64,000 bases of DNA from Phosphoribacter sp037045045 (GTDB lineage Bacteria; Actinomycetota; Actinomycetes; Actinomycetales; Dermatophilaceae), in the NCBI GenBank assembly GCA_037045045.1, contig JBAOHL010000002.1:124001-188000 (forward strand). The letters are read 5' to 3'. This document shows positions 17,573 to 25,749 of the stretch, one piece after another. The position numbers and the translations under genes were made by a program. Below the pieces are notes generated by a model. It was not told the DNA's origin. It saw only the letters and a list, made by a program, of their open reading frames with translations, and did not search any database. Every line of letters starts with the position of its first letter. The stretch's first letter is position 1.

Positions 17573-18304
17573 TCAGTACCAGTTGTAGCTCTGGGAGTGC
17601 GACCACGCACTGCACGGGGTGCCGTAGATCGCGGCGATGTAGTTCAGCCCCCAGGTGATCTGGGTGACCGGGTTGGTGCGCCAGTCCGCGGCGACGGTGG
17701 CCATCTTCGATCCCGGCAACGCCTGCGGGATCCCGTAGGCTCCCGAGGATCGGTTGCTCACCGTGTAGGACCAGTTGCTCTCCTTGGTCCACAGCCGGTC
17801 CAAGCACTGGAACTGGCTCGCGTTCCAGCCCCGGTCGGCGACGAGCGTCTGGGCCGCGGCACGGGGGTTCTGCTGGGCGTTGGCGATAACCGCAGAGCGT
17901 TGGGCGTCTCGAGCGGCTCGCTCGGCGGCGGCCTGACGCTCTGCCTCCAGACGCGCGGCTTCGGCTTGCTGAGCGGCCAGCACCGCGCGGGTCACCGCCG
18001 CCTCCTGGGTACGGGCCCGCTGGTCGCGGACCGCCTCGCCGTCGCGGTCGACCGCCCGCTCGACGGTCTGCACGGCATCAGCTCGGGCAGCAGTGCCGAA
18101 AACCCCGTCCCGAGCGGTGAGATCGAAGGTGGCGGACTGCGCCGGGGCCCCGGCGGCCAGGGCGTCGGCGGCGAGGTAGCCGCCGGCCGAGGCGGCGAGC
18201 ACGGACAGCGCGAGGCCGGCCTGGAGCGGGCCGCGCGGGAGGGCTCGGCGCCGGCTACGCGTCGGCCCGACCGGGCGATGGCGGCCGGAATACGGCTGGG
18301 ACAC
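17573..18304 (-). CDS. secreted transglycosylase-like protein
   Basis: A 243-residue exported protein. GTG 18304 has a good GGAGG site. A basic N-terminus precedes a hydrophobic segment (AGLALSVLAASAGGYLAADA, about 35-54), then an Ala/Glu/Arg-rich coiled coil (about 95-150). A compact C-terminal domain of about 75 residues follows: WTKESNWSYTVSN, GAYGIPQALPGSKM, and a terminal Cys-Ser-Ala-Trp then HSQSYNWY. That domain is typical of actinobacterial lysozyme-like or aggregation-promoting proteins, with ESNW holding the likely catalytic Glu. It probably remodels peptidoglycan. Transcribed convergently to coaA. Confidence 0.8.
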   Translation of the reverse strand: MSQPYSGRHRPVGPTRSRRRALPRGPLQAGLALSVLAASAGGYLAADALAAGAPAQSATFDLTARDGVFGTAARADAVQTVERAVDRDGEAVRDQRARTQEAAVTRAVLAAQQAEAARLEAERQAAAERAARDAQRSAVIANAQQNPRAAAQTLVADRGWNASQFQCLDRLWTKESNWSYTVSNRSSGAYGIPQALPGSKMATVAADWRTNPVTQITWGLNYIAAIYGTPCSAWSHSQSYNWY

Positions 18305-18452
18305 AGGGGACCTCCGGGGTCGCGGGCACGGGAGCGCCCGACGGCTCGCCACGGCGTACGACGCCCCGAGGCGCCGTTACCAAAACGAGATGTTCCCCTC
18401 GAGGGTGCCATGCGGGCCGCCGACCCGCCAAATCCGAGCCGGCCGGTGTGAC

Positions 18453-19766
18453 TCAGACCACGAGATCTTCGAGCAGTTCCGTGACCAGGGCGGCGATCGG
18501 ACTGCGTTCGCTTCGCGTGAGGGTGACGTGGGCGAAGAGGGGGTGTCCCTTGAGGGTTTCGATGACCGCCGCGACGCCGTCGTGGCGCCCGACCCGCAGG
18601 TTGTCGCGTTGAGCGACGTCGTGGGTGAGCACCACGCGAGAGTTCTGTCCGATCCGAGACAGCACGGTGAGCAAGACGTTGCGCTCCAACGACTGTGCCT
18701 CGTCGACGACGACGAACGCGTCGTGCAGCGAGCGACCACGGATGTGGGTGAGCGGAAGCACCTCGAGCATGTCCCGGTCGAGGATCTCCTCGACGACCTC
18801 CTTGGACACCAGGGCGCCCAGGGTGTCGAAGACGGCCTGACCCCAGGGCCCCATCTTCTCGGCCTCGGTGCCGGGCAGATACCCCAGTTCCTGCCCTCCG
18901 ACGGCATACAACGGTCGGAAGACGACCACCTTGCGGTGTTGGCGCCGCTCCATCACGGCCTCGAGACCGGCGCACAGGGCCAGCGCGGACTTTCCGGTGC
19001 CGGCTCGACCGCCGAGCGAGACGATGCCGATGTCGGGGTCCAGCAGCATGTCCAAGGCGATGCGCTGTTCGGCCGAGCGTCCGTGCAGCCCGAACGCGTC
19101 CCGGTCGCCGCGCACCAGCCGGATGTGCTTGTCCGGCCCGACCCGCCCGAGCGCACTGCCACGCGGTGAATGCAAGACCAGGCCGGTGTGGCAGGGCAGC
19201 TCGGCGGCCTCGAGATGGTCGACTCTGCCGTCCTCGTAGAGGGAGTCGACGACCTCCGCGGAGACCTCGAGCGAGGCCAGTCCCGTCCAGCCGCTGTCGA
19301 CGGCCAGCTCCGCGCGGTACTCCTGGGCCTCAAGGCCCACCGCCGCCGCCTTGACCCGCATCGGCAGGTCCTTGCTGACGACGACGACCGACCGGCCCTC
19401 GGCAGCGAGGTTCATCGCGACGGCGAGGATGCGCGTGTCGTTGTCGCCGAGCCGGAACCCCGCCGGCAGCACCGTCGGATCGCTGTGGTTGAGCTCGACG
19501 TGCAGGGCGCCACCCGCCTCCCCGACCGGCACCGGGTGGTCCAGACGGCCCTCGGCGACGCGCAGGTCATCGAGCAGGCGCAGCGCCTGACGGGCGAAGT
19601 AGCCGAGCTCCGGGTGATGGCGCTTGCCCTCGAGTTCGGTGACGACGACGACGGGCAGCACGACCTCGTGCTCGGCGAAGCGCAGCATGGCCCGTGGATC
19701 GGACAGCAGCACCGAGGTGTCCAGGACGTACGTGATGCGGGTGCCTGCCGGTCCGGTGGCCGCCAC
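18453..19766 (-). CDS. phoH2: PhoH2-type PIN-PhoH protein (RNA nuclease/helicase)
   Basis: A 437-residue fusion. The N-terminal PIN domain (about 1-150) has acidic residues in YVLDTSVLLSDP, VTELEGKRHH and LGDNDTRIL. The C-terminal PhoH ATPase has Walker A GRAGTGKSALAL and Walker B VVVDEAQSLE. In mycobacteria PhoH2 (Rv1095) is a sequence-specific RNA helicase and RNase, usually preceded by its phoAT antitoxin. I see no antitoxin ORF upstream here; GTG 19766 with a GGAGGAGG site starts it directly. Divergent from the SulP gene. Confidence 0.9.
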   Translation of the reverse strand: MAATGPAGTRITYVLDTSVLLSDPRAMLRFAEHEVVLPVVVVTELEGKRHHPELGYFARQALRLLDDLRVAEGRLDHPVPVGEAGGALHVELNHSDPTVLPAGFRLGDNDTRILAVAMNLAAEGRSVVVVSKDLPMRVKAAAVGLEAQEYRAELAVDSGWTGLASLEVSAEVVDSLYEDGRVDHLEAAELPCHTGLVLHSPRGSALGRVGPDKHIRLVRGDRDAFGLHGRSAEQRIALDMLLDPDIGIVSLGGRAGTGKSALALCAGLEAVMERRQHRKVVVFRPLYAVGGQELGYLPGTEAEKMGPWGQAVFDTLGALVSKEVVEEILDRDMLEVLPLTHIRGRSLHDAFVVVDEAQSLERNVLLTVLSRIGQNSRVVLTHDVAQRDNLRVGRHDGVAAVIETLKGHPLFAHVTLTRSERSPIAALVTELLEDLVV

Positions 19767-20009
19767 GGGGCCTCCTCCCTGTCGCGGGGCGTGGTGTCCC
19801 GCGTCACAACCACGGTATGCCGCGCATCGCACCCGCCGCGGCAGCGGCGCGGAGTGTCGTGCGCTGTTCGGCCGGCGTTGTCCGGGCCGTCCACCGACGA
19901 CCGCGCGCCGACACCGCGAGAGAGCGACCGCCACTCGCGGCGAGCCGGACTGGACGCGCCGAGCGCGCGGGCGAACCGACAGGCCCCGGCCACGGCGGGT
20001 GTCATCCTG

Positions 20010-20050
20010 TTGGCCCGCTGTTCACTCTCCGTTAGCCTCGTCGTCAACCG
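20010..20050 (+). promoter_or_regulatory. candidate promoter overlapped by PHO-box-like direct repeats
   Basis: In the 357-base phoH-SulP spacer, TTGGCC (20010-20015) and TAGCCT (20033-20038) are 17 bases apart. Overlapping them are three 7-mers at exact 11-base spacing: GTTCACT (20020), GTTAGCC (20031) and CGTCAAC (20042). They match the Streptomyces PhoP box unit GTTCACC in 6, 5 and 4 of 7 positions. Phosphate control of the transporter is a hypothesis. The rest of the spacer shows no gene. Confidence 0.35.
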
Positions 20051-20123
20051 GTGGGCTGGGCCACACCGGCATGTCGGGCGCCCGTGGACGGACGATCCGG
20101 TCGGCTGGCGCGAAGGAGGTGGC

Positions 20124-22400
20124 ATGTCGAAGAAAAAGGTCGCCTCCAAGCGAGCCGCCGAGGACATCGAAGCCACCCTCTCGGCGAGGATTCGCGGGGG
20201 CAAGCGTCGGCCGGCCAAGCATGGCGACAACGGCAAGGGCGCGAACGGCACCGGCGCGAACGGCAAGGTCCCCCCCGTCAGGGCCGACAACGACAAGCCC
20301 GACCACGGCAAGGGCGCGAACGGCACCGGCGCCACCGGTCGAGACACCGACGTCACGACGGTCGAGCTCGGATCGAGCGATGCGGCCGGTGCCCCTGCGC
20401 AGACCGAGATCCCGGCCGGCGCCCCACCCCCCGCGACAGCACGCAACGGCCAAGGCGACCCTGCTGGGCCGACTCGGTCAGCGCCTGCCGCGCACGGCAC
20501 CGACCTCGCCGAGCCCGTCGTATTCCCGGTGCCGCCGACGCCCCCCGAGCACCCGGTACCGGTCAACGGGGCAGGGCCGGACGCCGCCTCCGAGCCGGTG
20601 ACCCGGCGGCGGGCCATCGAGTACCACACCTCTCCCAGCGGGGAGCACTTCCTCGTCCACGCGTTCATCGCCGGCACGCCGGGGCTGGCCAACGCCCGAA
20701 GCTACCGGTGGCACCGCTGGTTGCGTCCGGATGTCTTCGCCGGGGTCGCCGTCGCGGCATACCTCGTGCCCCAAGTGATGGCGTATTCGGCGATCGTCAA
20801 CGTCGACCCGGTCGTCGGGCTGTGGACCGCGCTGGCGGCCCTGGTCACGTACGCGATCATGGGCAAGTCCCGGGTGCTCTCGGTCGGGCCCGAGTCGACC
20901 GTCGCCCTCATGGCGGGCACCGCGATCGCCCCGCTGTCTGGCGGCGATGCCACCCGAGCGATCGCGCTCGGGTCGGCCCTGAGCCTCGTCGTCGCCGCCT
21001 GGTGTTTCGTCGGGCGGATGGCTCGGCTCGGGGTGATCGCCGAGCTGCTCTCGCAACCGCTGCTCGTCGGTTACCTGGCCGGCGGCGCCGTCCTCATGAT
21101 CGTCGGGCAACTGGGCAAGATGACCGGCACCAAGGTCACCGGCGAGAGCATCGTCGAGCAGGTCACCTCGTTTCTGCATGTCGTGCGTGAGACCCACGTG
21201 AATACGCTGATCGTCGGCATGGGCACCCTCGCCCTGCTGGTCCTCGTCCACCTGGTGCGCCACCGCTGGCCGGCCCCGCTCATCGCCGTAGCGGTGGCGA
21301 CGATCGTCTGCACGATCTTCGACCTCAAGAGCCAGGGCGTTGCCGTCGTCGGGGCAGTGCCGACTGGCCTGCCGATGCCGTCGCTGCCGGCCGTGACGTG
21401 GTCGGACGTCCAGGGGCTGCTGGTCGCGGCGATCGGCGTGGCGATCGTCGCCTACGGCGACAACACCCTCATCGCCCGGGGATTCCCGGCGCCGATCGAG
21501 AGGGACGAAGACCGCAGCGTCAATGCCCTGGACCCGCAGCAGGAGCTCATCGCGCTCGGCGGCGTCCACGTCGCTGTCGGGCTCGTCGGCGGGTTCCCGG
21601 TCTCCTCGTCCGGATCGCGCACCGCCTTGGCCCTGGCGTCCGGGGCCCGCACTCAGATGTACTCGCTCGTCGCGGCCCTCTGCGTCGTCGTCGTCCTCTT
21701 CGTGGCCGGTCCGCTCGTGGCCAACCTGCCCCAGGCCGCGCTCGGTGCGGTCGTCTTCTACGCCGCGAGCAAGCTCGTGTCGTGGACCGAGATCAAACGC
21801 CTGGCGCGGTTCCGGCGCACCGAGCTCATGCTCGCCGCGTGCGCGACGGTCGGGACGGTCGTCTTCGGCATTCTCGCCGGGGTCGGCATCGCCATCGCCC
21901 TCAGCGTCGCCGAAATGGCCCAGCGCCTAGCCCGCCCGCACGACGGCGTTCTCGGACGCGTGCCGGGCCTGCCGGGTATGCACGACGTCGCGGACTACCC
22001 GGATGCCGAGACCCTGCCGGGGCTCGTCGTCTTTCGTTACGACGCGCCACTGTTCTTCGCCAACGTCGCGGACCTGCAACGCCGGGCCCTGCTCGTGGTC
22101 GATCAGGAGAACGACGCCTATCCCGACTCCCCCGCCCGGTGGTTCGTGCTCAACGTCGAGGCCAACGTCGAGGTCGACCTCACGGCGGCCGACGGGCTGC
22201 GCGAGTTGCACGGCGACCTCGCGGAGCGCGGGGTGCGCCTTGGCCTGGCCCGGGTGAAGCACGACCTGCTCGAACCGCTCAGCCGGGCCGGACTCACCGA
22301 GCTCATTGGCGACGACATGCTCTTCCCGACGCTTCCGGTCGCCGAGGAGGCCTACCTGGCCTGGGCGGCGGCCAATCCGTACGTCCCCGACGAGTCCTGA
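20124..22400 (+). CDS. SulP-family anion transporter with STAS domain and long repetitive N-terminus
   Basis: A 758-residue membrane transporter from ATG 20124 with an AAGGAGGT site. Residues 1-170 are a cytoplasmic low-complexity extension: Lys/Arg start, repeats of GKGANGTGANG, then Pro/Ala-rich. The transmembrane core (about 195-560) opens with LRPDVFAGVAVAAYLVPQVMAYS, the SulP signature. A C-terminal STAS domain (about 610-750) follows. SulP proteins carry sulfate, bicarbonate or other anions; the substrate here is unknown. The extension is unusual in length and looks built by minisatellite expansion. No carbonic anhydrase domain is fused. Confidence 0.85.
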   Translation: MSKKKVASKRAAEDIEATLSARIRGGKRRPAKHGDNGKGANGTGANGKVPPVRADNDKPDHGKGANGTGATGRDTDVTTVELGSSDAAGAPAQTEIPAGAPPPATARNGQGDPAGPTRSAPAAHGTDLAEPVVFPVPPTPPEHPVPVNGAGPDAASEPVTRRRAIEYHTSPSGEHFLVHAFIAGTPGLANARSYRWHRWLRPDVFAGVAVAAYLVPQVMAYSAIVNVDPVVGLWTALAALVTYAIMGKSRVLSVGPESTVALMAGTAIAPLSGGDATRAIALGSALSLVVAAWCFVGRMARLGVIAELLSQPLLVGYLAGGAVLMIVGQLGKMTGTKVTGESIVEQVTSFLHVVRETHVNTLIVGMGTLALLVLVHLVRHRWPAPLIAVAVATIVCTIFDLKSQGVAVVGAVPTGLPMPSLPAVTWSDVQGLLVAAIGVAIVAYGDNTLIARGFPAPIERDEDRSVNALDPQQELIALGGVHVAVGLVGGFPVSSSGSRTALALASGARTQMYSLVAALCVVVVLFVAGPLVANLPQAALGAVVFYAASKLVSWTEIKRLARFRRTELMLAACATVGTVVFGILAGVGIAIALSVAEMAQRLARPHDGVLGRVPGLPGMHDVADYPDAETLPGLVVFRYDAPLFFANVADLQRRALLVVDQENDAYPDSPARWFVLNVEANVEVDLTAADGLRELHGDLAERGVRLGLARVKHDLLEPLSRAGLTELIGDDMLFPTLPVAEEAYLAWAAANPYVPDES

Positions 22401-22426
22401 CCGGCGCGAGGACCCGTGCCGCGGCG

Positions 22427-22455
22427 CGGCATACCGAACCGAGCCGGGTATGCCG
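22427..22455. terminator. stem-loop made of two inverted GGCATACC motifs
   Basis: CGGCATACC (22427-22435) and GGTATGCCG (22447-22455) form a 9-bp perfect stem with an 11-nt loop between the convergent SulP and isoprenyl synthase genes. It probably terminates both. Both arms are copies of the window-wide 7-mer. Confidence 0.6.
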
Positions 22456-22468
22456 GTCCCGGCGATGG

Positions 22469-23230
22469 TCACCGGCCGAAGCGCCGCTCGCGCGTGGCGT
22501 AGGAGCGCAACGCCCGGAGGAAGTCGACGTGGCGGAAGTCGGGCCAGTACGCCTCGCAGAAGTAGAACTCGCTCGCCGCGCTCTGCCAGAGCAGGAACCC
22601 GCCGAGGCGTTGTTCCCCCGAGGTACGGATAACGAGGTCCGGGTCGGGCTGGCCGCGGGTGTACAGGTGCGAGGCGATCTCGTCGACGCTGACGTTCTTC
22701 GCGAGGACCTCCATCGGCGTGCCGCGGGCGGCGTGTTCGATGAGCAGGTGGCGCACCGCGTCGGCGATCTCCCGGCGACCGCCGTAGCCGACGGCGACGT
22801 TGACGGTCAGTCCGCGGACGTCGGCGGTGGCTTCCTCGGCCTTGCGCAGGGCCTCAGTGGTTGCCGCGGGGAGCAATTCCAGTGCGCCGATGGGGTGCAA
22901 CCGCCAGCGGTGCGCCGCCGCGAGGTCGGCCACGGCGTTCTCGATGATCCGCAACAACGGGGTGAGCTCGTCCTCGTCCCGCCCGAGGTTGTCCGTCGAC
23001 AGCAACCACAAGGTGACCAACTCGACACCGGCCTGCTCGCACCAGGCAAGCAGGTCCTTGATCCGGTCGGCGCCCGCTTGATGTCCGTCCTGGGTCTCGA
23101 ACCCGTTGGCCCTGGCCCACCGGCGGTTGCCGTCGAGCATCACCCCGACGTGCCGAGGCGTGGCGGTGCGGTCAAGGCTGCGGGACAGCCGGCGCTCGTA
23201 CGCCCCGTACAGCACGTCGCTCAGGCCCAC
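22469..23230 (-). CDS. cis-isoprenyl diphosphate synthase (UppS family)
   Basis: A 253-residue UppS-family enzyme from GTG 23230. Motifs are VGVMLDGNRRWARANG with the catalytic Asp, GYGGRREIADAVR, and IRTSGEQRLGGFLLWQSA near the C-terminus. It makes short- or long-chain Z-polyprenyl diphosphates, lipid carriers for wall glycans. Context beside a trhA-like gene matches M. tuberculosis Rv1086, the short-chain Z-FPP synthase. Chain length here is inferred only. Divergent from trhA across a palindromic operator. Confidence 0.88.
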   Translation of the reverse strand: MGLSDVLYGAYERRLSRSLDRTATPRHVGVMLDGNRRWARANGFETQDGHQAGADRIKDLLAWCEQAGVELVTLWLLSTDNLGRDEDELTPLLRIIENAVADLAAAHRWRLHPIGALELLPAATTEALRKAEEATADVRGLTVNVAVGYGGRREIADAVRHLLIEHAARGTPMEVLAKNVSVDEIASHLYTRGQPDPDLVIRTSGEQRLGGFLLWQSAASEFYFCEAYWPDFRHVDFLRALRSYATRERRFGR

Positions 23231-23345
23231 ACACCCTCCCGCCGCCGCAGCTATCGTCCTCGCCCCACCGTACCGCCGGGTTCTCGGCAGCAGCATCCGC
23301 CGGCGCACGCACCCACCGGTGCACAACCAGATGGAGCTACGGTGT

Positions 23346-23371
23346 CGTAACTTACGGTAGCGTAGGTTACG
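23346..23371 (+). promoter_or_regulatory. palindromic operator ahead of trhA
   Basis: CGTAACTTACG (23346-23356), a 4-base spacer, then CGTAGGTTACG (23361-23371): 11-bp arms with a single mismatch, ending 8 bases before the trhA ATG. It is AT-rich against its surroundings. The geometry suits a dimeric repressor such as a TetR-family protein; the regulator is not in the window. Confidence 0.6.
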
Positions 23372-23379
23372 CTCAAGGC

Positions 23380-24054
23380 ATGGCCACGGAGATCGCCCCG
23401 ACGACCGACTCGACGCGACCTCGGTTGCGTGGATGGTTGCACGCCGGCACCTTCCCCGTGGCGCTGGTCGCCGGTGTCGTCCTGTCGATGCTCGCGCCCG
23501 AGGGCCGCGCTCGAGCCGGTGTCGTGGTCTTCGCGGCCTGCGCGGCGCTGCTCTTCGGCACCTCGGCGATCTACCACCGGGGTCGGTGGTCGGCCCGGGC
23601 CCACGCCGTGCTCAAGCGCCTGGACCACTCGAACATCTTCCTTATCATCGCCGGCAGCTACACCCCGTTCGCGTTGTGCCTGTTGCCGAACGAGCAGGCC
23701 CGGATGTTGCTCGTGCTCGTCTGGACAGGGGCCCTGGCGGGTGTGGCCTTCCGGGTGTTTTGGGTCGAGGCCCCCCGCTGGCTGACGACGCCGACCTACG
23801 TGTTGCTCGGCTGGATCGCGGTGTTCTTCTTCGGGCCGCTGCTGCGCGGCGGCGGGCCCTTGGTGATGAGCCTCATGGTCGCCGGAGGGGTGCTCTACAC
23901 CCTCGGCGCGCTCGTCTACGGCACCCGCCGACCGGATCCCTCGCCTCGGTGGTTCGGCTTTCACGAGGTGTTCCACGCCTGCACCGTGGTGGCCTTTGCC
24001 GTGCACGTCGTCGCCGTCGGGTTGGCCTCGGCAACGGTGACCGCGGCGGCATAG
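23380..24054 (+). CDS. trhA: TrhA/hemolysin III-family heptahelical membrane protein
   Basis: A 224-residue protein with seven predicted transmembrane helices. PAQR/HlyIII landmarks are SAIYHRGRWS, LKRLDHSNIFLIIAGSYTPFAL and GFHEVFHACTVVAFAVH; the conserved His and Asp residues probably bind zinc. TrhA proteins are linked to membrane energetics and fluidity rather than true hemolysis. The start ATG at 23380 lies directly after a palindrome, implying tight repression. Orthologous context: Rv1085c. Confidence 0.88.
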   Translation: MATEIAPTTDSTRPRLRGWLHAGTFPVALVAGVVLSMLAPEGRARAGVVVFAACAALLFGTSAIYHRGRWSARAHAVLKRLDHSNIFLIIAGSYTPFALCLLPNEQARMLLVLVWTGALAGVAFRVFWVEAPRWLTTPTYVLLGWIAVFFFGPLLRGGGPLVMSLMVAGGVLYTLGALVYGTRRPDPSPRWFGFHEVFHACTVVAFAVHVVAVGLASATVTAAA

Positions 24055-24086
24055 CACGGGTCACCGGCCGGCGAAGGCCGGCCGAT

Positions 24087-24165
24087 CCCGTCGACGCGGT
24101 CGCGGCCACCCGTCGACGCGGTCGCGGCCACCCGTCGACGCGGTCGCGGCTACCCGTCGACGCGG
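24087..24165. repeat. 22-bp tandem repeat, 3.6 copies
   Basis: Units at 24087, 24109 and 24131 plus a 13-base partial copy at 24153. Core of the unit: GTCGACGCGGTCGCGG. The third copy differs at one base (C to T near 24151), and this change creates the TAG stop of the small membrane protein encoded leftward. It lies between convergent trhA and that gene. Confidence 0.85.
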
Positions 24166-24332
24166 CCGCCCTGGCCCGGGTCGTCGTGCTCCAGCCGCTC
24201 ACGTTCGCGATAGGCCATCCGTCGCATCCGGGCGTTCATGTTTCGCATGAGCAGCCAGAGCGCGACCGCGAGGAAGAAGAACGCCACGAAGGCGCCCAGC
24301 CCAGGCCCGATCACGCTGGAAGGAGTGTCCAT
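24150..24332 (-). CDS. small single-span membrane protein
   Basis: A 60-residue protein from ATG 24332. One transmembrane helix (LGAFVAFFFLAVALWLLM, about 12-29) is followed by a very basic cytoplasmic tail (MNARMRRMAYRERERLEH). Its start overlaps the mca stop by one base (TGATG), so it is co-translated with mca. A similar small protein follows mca in mycobacteria (Rv1083). Function unknown; a membrane tether for Mca is conceivable. The stop lies inside a 22-bp minisatellite, so the C-terminus is probably variable between strains. Confidence 0.7.
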   Translation of the reverse strand: MDTPSSVIGPGLGAFVAFFFLAVALWLLMRNMNARMRRMAYRERERLEHDDPGQGGRVDG

Positions 24333-25285
24333 CAGCTCACCACCCGTCCGTCGAATACCACGGTAAGCCCATCGGACTGGGCCAGGGCGTCGGCCCCGGC
24401 CGCAGTGCCCAGGCCGGCGAACAGATCCTCCTCGGGGGGCTGGATCGGCACGTAGCTCAGGCTCGCCTCGAACTCCTCGGTCGGCCACACGTCGCGCTCG
24501 AGTTCGCGCGGCATGTGGAACCAGAACCCGTCGGGGTCCACCTGCGTGGCATGCGCGAGCAGCGCCCGATCGCGCACCTCGAAGTAGTCCGCGACCGGCA
24601 CCCGGGTCGTCACGTTGCGCTTCGGCCGGCGGGCCATGGCCTCCACCCACTCGGTGAACGGGGACTGCTCGCCGCGGGCCAGCAGGGCCTCGTGGAAGGC
24701 CTGGATACGACCCCCCGAGTGCGACTGGTTGTAGTAGAGCTTCAGCGGCTGCCACGCCGGGCCGGCGTGCGGGTATGCCGCGGGGTCGCCGGCGGCGAGG
24801 AAGGCCGCCATCGACACGGTGTGGGTCATGATGTGGTCCGGATGCGGATAGCCGCCGTTCTCGTCGTACGTCGTCACCACGTGAGGACGGAACTCCCGGA
24901 TCACCCGCACGAGAGCCTCGGCGGCCACGTCGATGGGCTCGAGGGCAAAACACCCGGCCGGCAGCGGCGGCAGTGGATCTCCCTCGGGCAGACCGGAGTC
25001 GACGAACCCGAGCCAGACGTGCTCGCAGCCGAGGGCGAGTTGAGCGGCGCGCATCTCGTCGCGACGCACCTGGGCGATGTCCCGCAGGATGTGCGGGTCG
25101 TCCTTGAGCTTCTCGTTGAGCACGTCGCCGCGTTCGCCTCCGGTGCACGACACGACCAGGGCTCGGGCACCGGCGGCGACGTACTTGGCGACGGTGGCCG
25201 CCCCCTTGCTCGACTCGTCGTCCGGGTGGGCGTGCACGGCGAGCAGCCGCATCCCCTCGTGGGAGCGCTCGGGGGTGCCCGGCAT
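24332..25285 (-). CDS. mca: mycothiol S-conjugate amidase
   Basis: A 317-residue LmbE-family zinc amidase. Zinc and catalytic motif HAHPDDESSKGAATVAKY is near residues 18-35, with TCTGGERGD-like SCTGGERGDVLNEKL and the third zinc ligand in YPHPDHIMTH. It cleaves mycothiol conjugates to a mercapturate and GlcN-Ins, clearing electrophiles and antibiotics. This marks the organism as a mycothiol producer. An internal start at MRLLAVHAHPD is possible. It forms an operon with the small membrane gene. Confidence 0.93.
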   Translation of the reverse strand: MPGTPERSHEGMRLLAVHAHPDDESSKGAATVAKYVAAGARALVVSCTGGERGDVLNEKLKDDPHILRDIAQVRRDEMRAAQLALGCEHVWLGFVDSGLPEGDPLPPLPAGCFALEPIDVAAEALVRVIREFRPHVVTTYDENGGYPHPDHIMTHTVSMAAFLAAGDPAAYPHAGPAWQPLKLYYNQSHSGGRIQAFHEALLARGEQSPFTEWVEAMARRPKRNVTTRVPVADYFEVRDRALLAHATQVDPDGFWFHMPRELERDVWPTEEFEASLSYVPIQPPEEDLFAGLGTAAGADALAQSDGLTVVFDGRVVS

Positions 25286-25374
25286 ACCTGACTCGGCCCT
25301 TCTCGGCGGCGGCGTTACGGTGGACCATCATCGCATCACGGCCCGGCAGGGCCACACCATCCGGGAGGTAGCCC

Positions 25375-25740
25375 GTGCCAGTGCCGCGACCCGCTCCGGG
25401 CACCGGCAAGTGGTGGGCGCTCGGGATCGCCTTCACCCTGTCGATGACCGCGTTCTTCTCGTGGCGAGTCCTGTCGGTGGTCGACGAGCAGATCACCGCG
25501 CGGACCCTGGGTTTCGCCGTCGTCGACGCGCGCACGACGACGATCGACTTCGAGGTCACCCGCCCGCCCTCGACGACGGTGGTCTGCACGGTGCAGGCCC
25601 AGGACATGCGCCACGGCGTGGTCGGTTCGGCGGAGGTCACCCTCGCCCCGGGCGGGGATCGGATCGTGCGGGCGAGCGCGACGATCCGGACGACGACGCA
25701 GGCGGTCGCCGCCCTCGTCCACGACTGCGTCCGTAGGTGA
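25375..25740 (+). CDS. DUF4307 membrane protein
   Basis: A 121-residue protein from GTG 25375 with a GGGAGGT site. One N-terminal transmembrane helix (WWALGIAFTLSMTAFFSW, about 13-30) is followed by an extracytoplasmic beta-rich domain with two cysteines (VVCTVQAQD and HDCVRR), possibly disulfide-linked. Matches the DUF4307 family (Rv1081c), which sits opposite mca in many actinobacteria. Role unknown. Confidence 0.78.
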   Translation: MPVPRPAPGTGKWWALGIAFTLSMTAFFSWRVLSVVDEQITARTLGFAVVDARTTTIDFEVTRPPSTTVVCTVQAQDMRHGVVGSAEVTLAPGGDRIVRASATIRTTTQAVAALVHDCVRR

Positions 25741-25749
25741 GCGCACCGG

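Noticed and set aside
18453..20123. A PhoAT antitoxin gene upstream of phoH2
   Set aside because: No small leftward frame with a ribosome site precedes the GTG at 19766.
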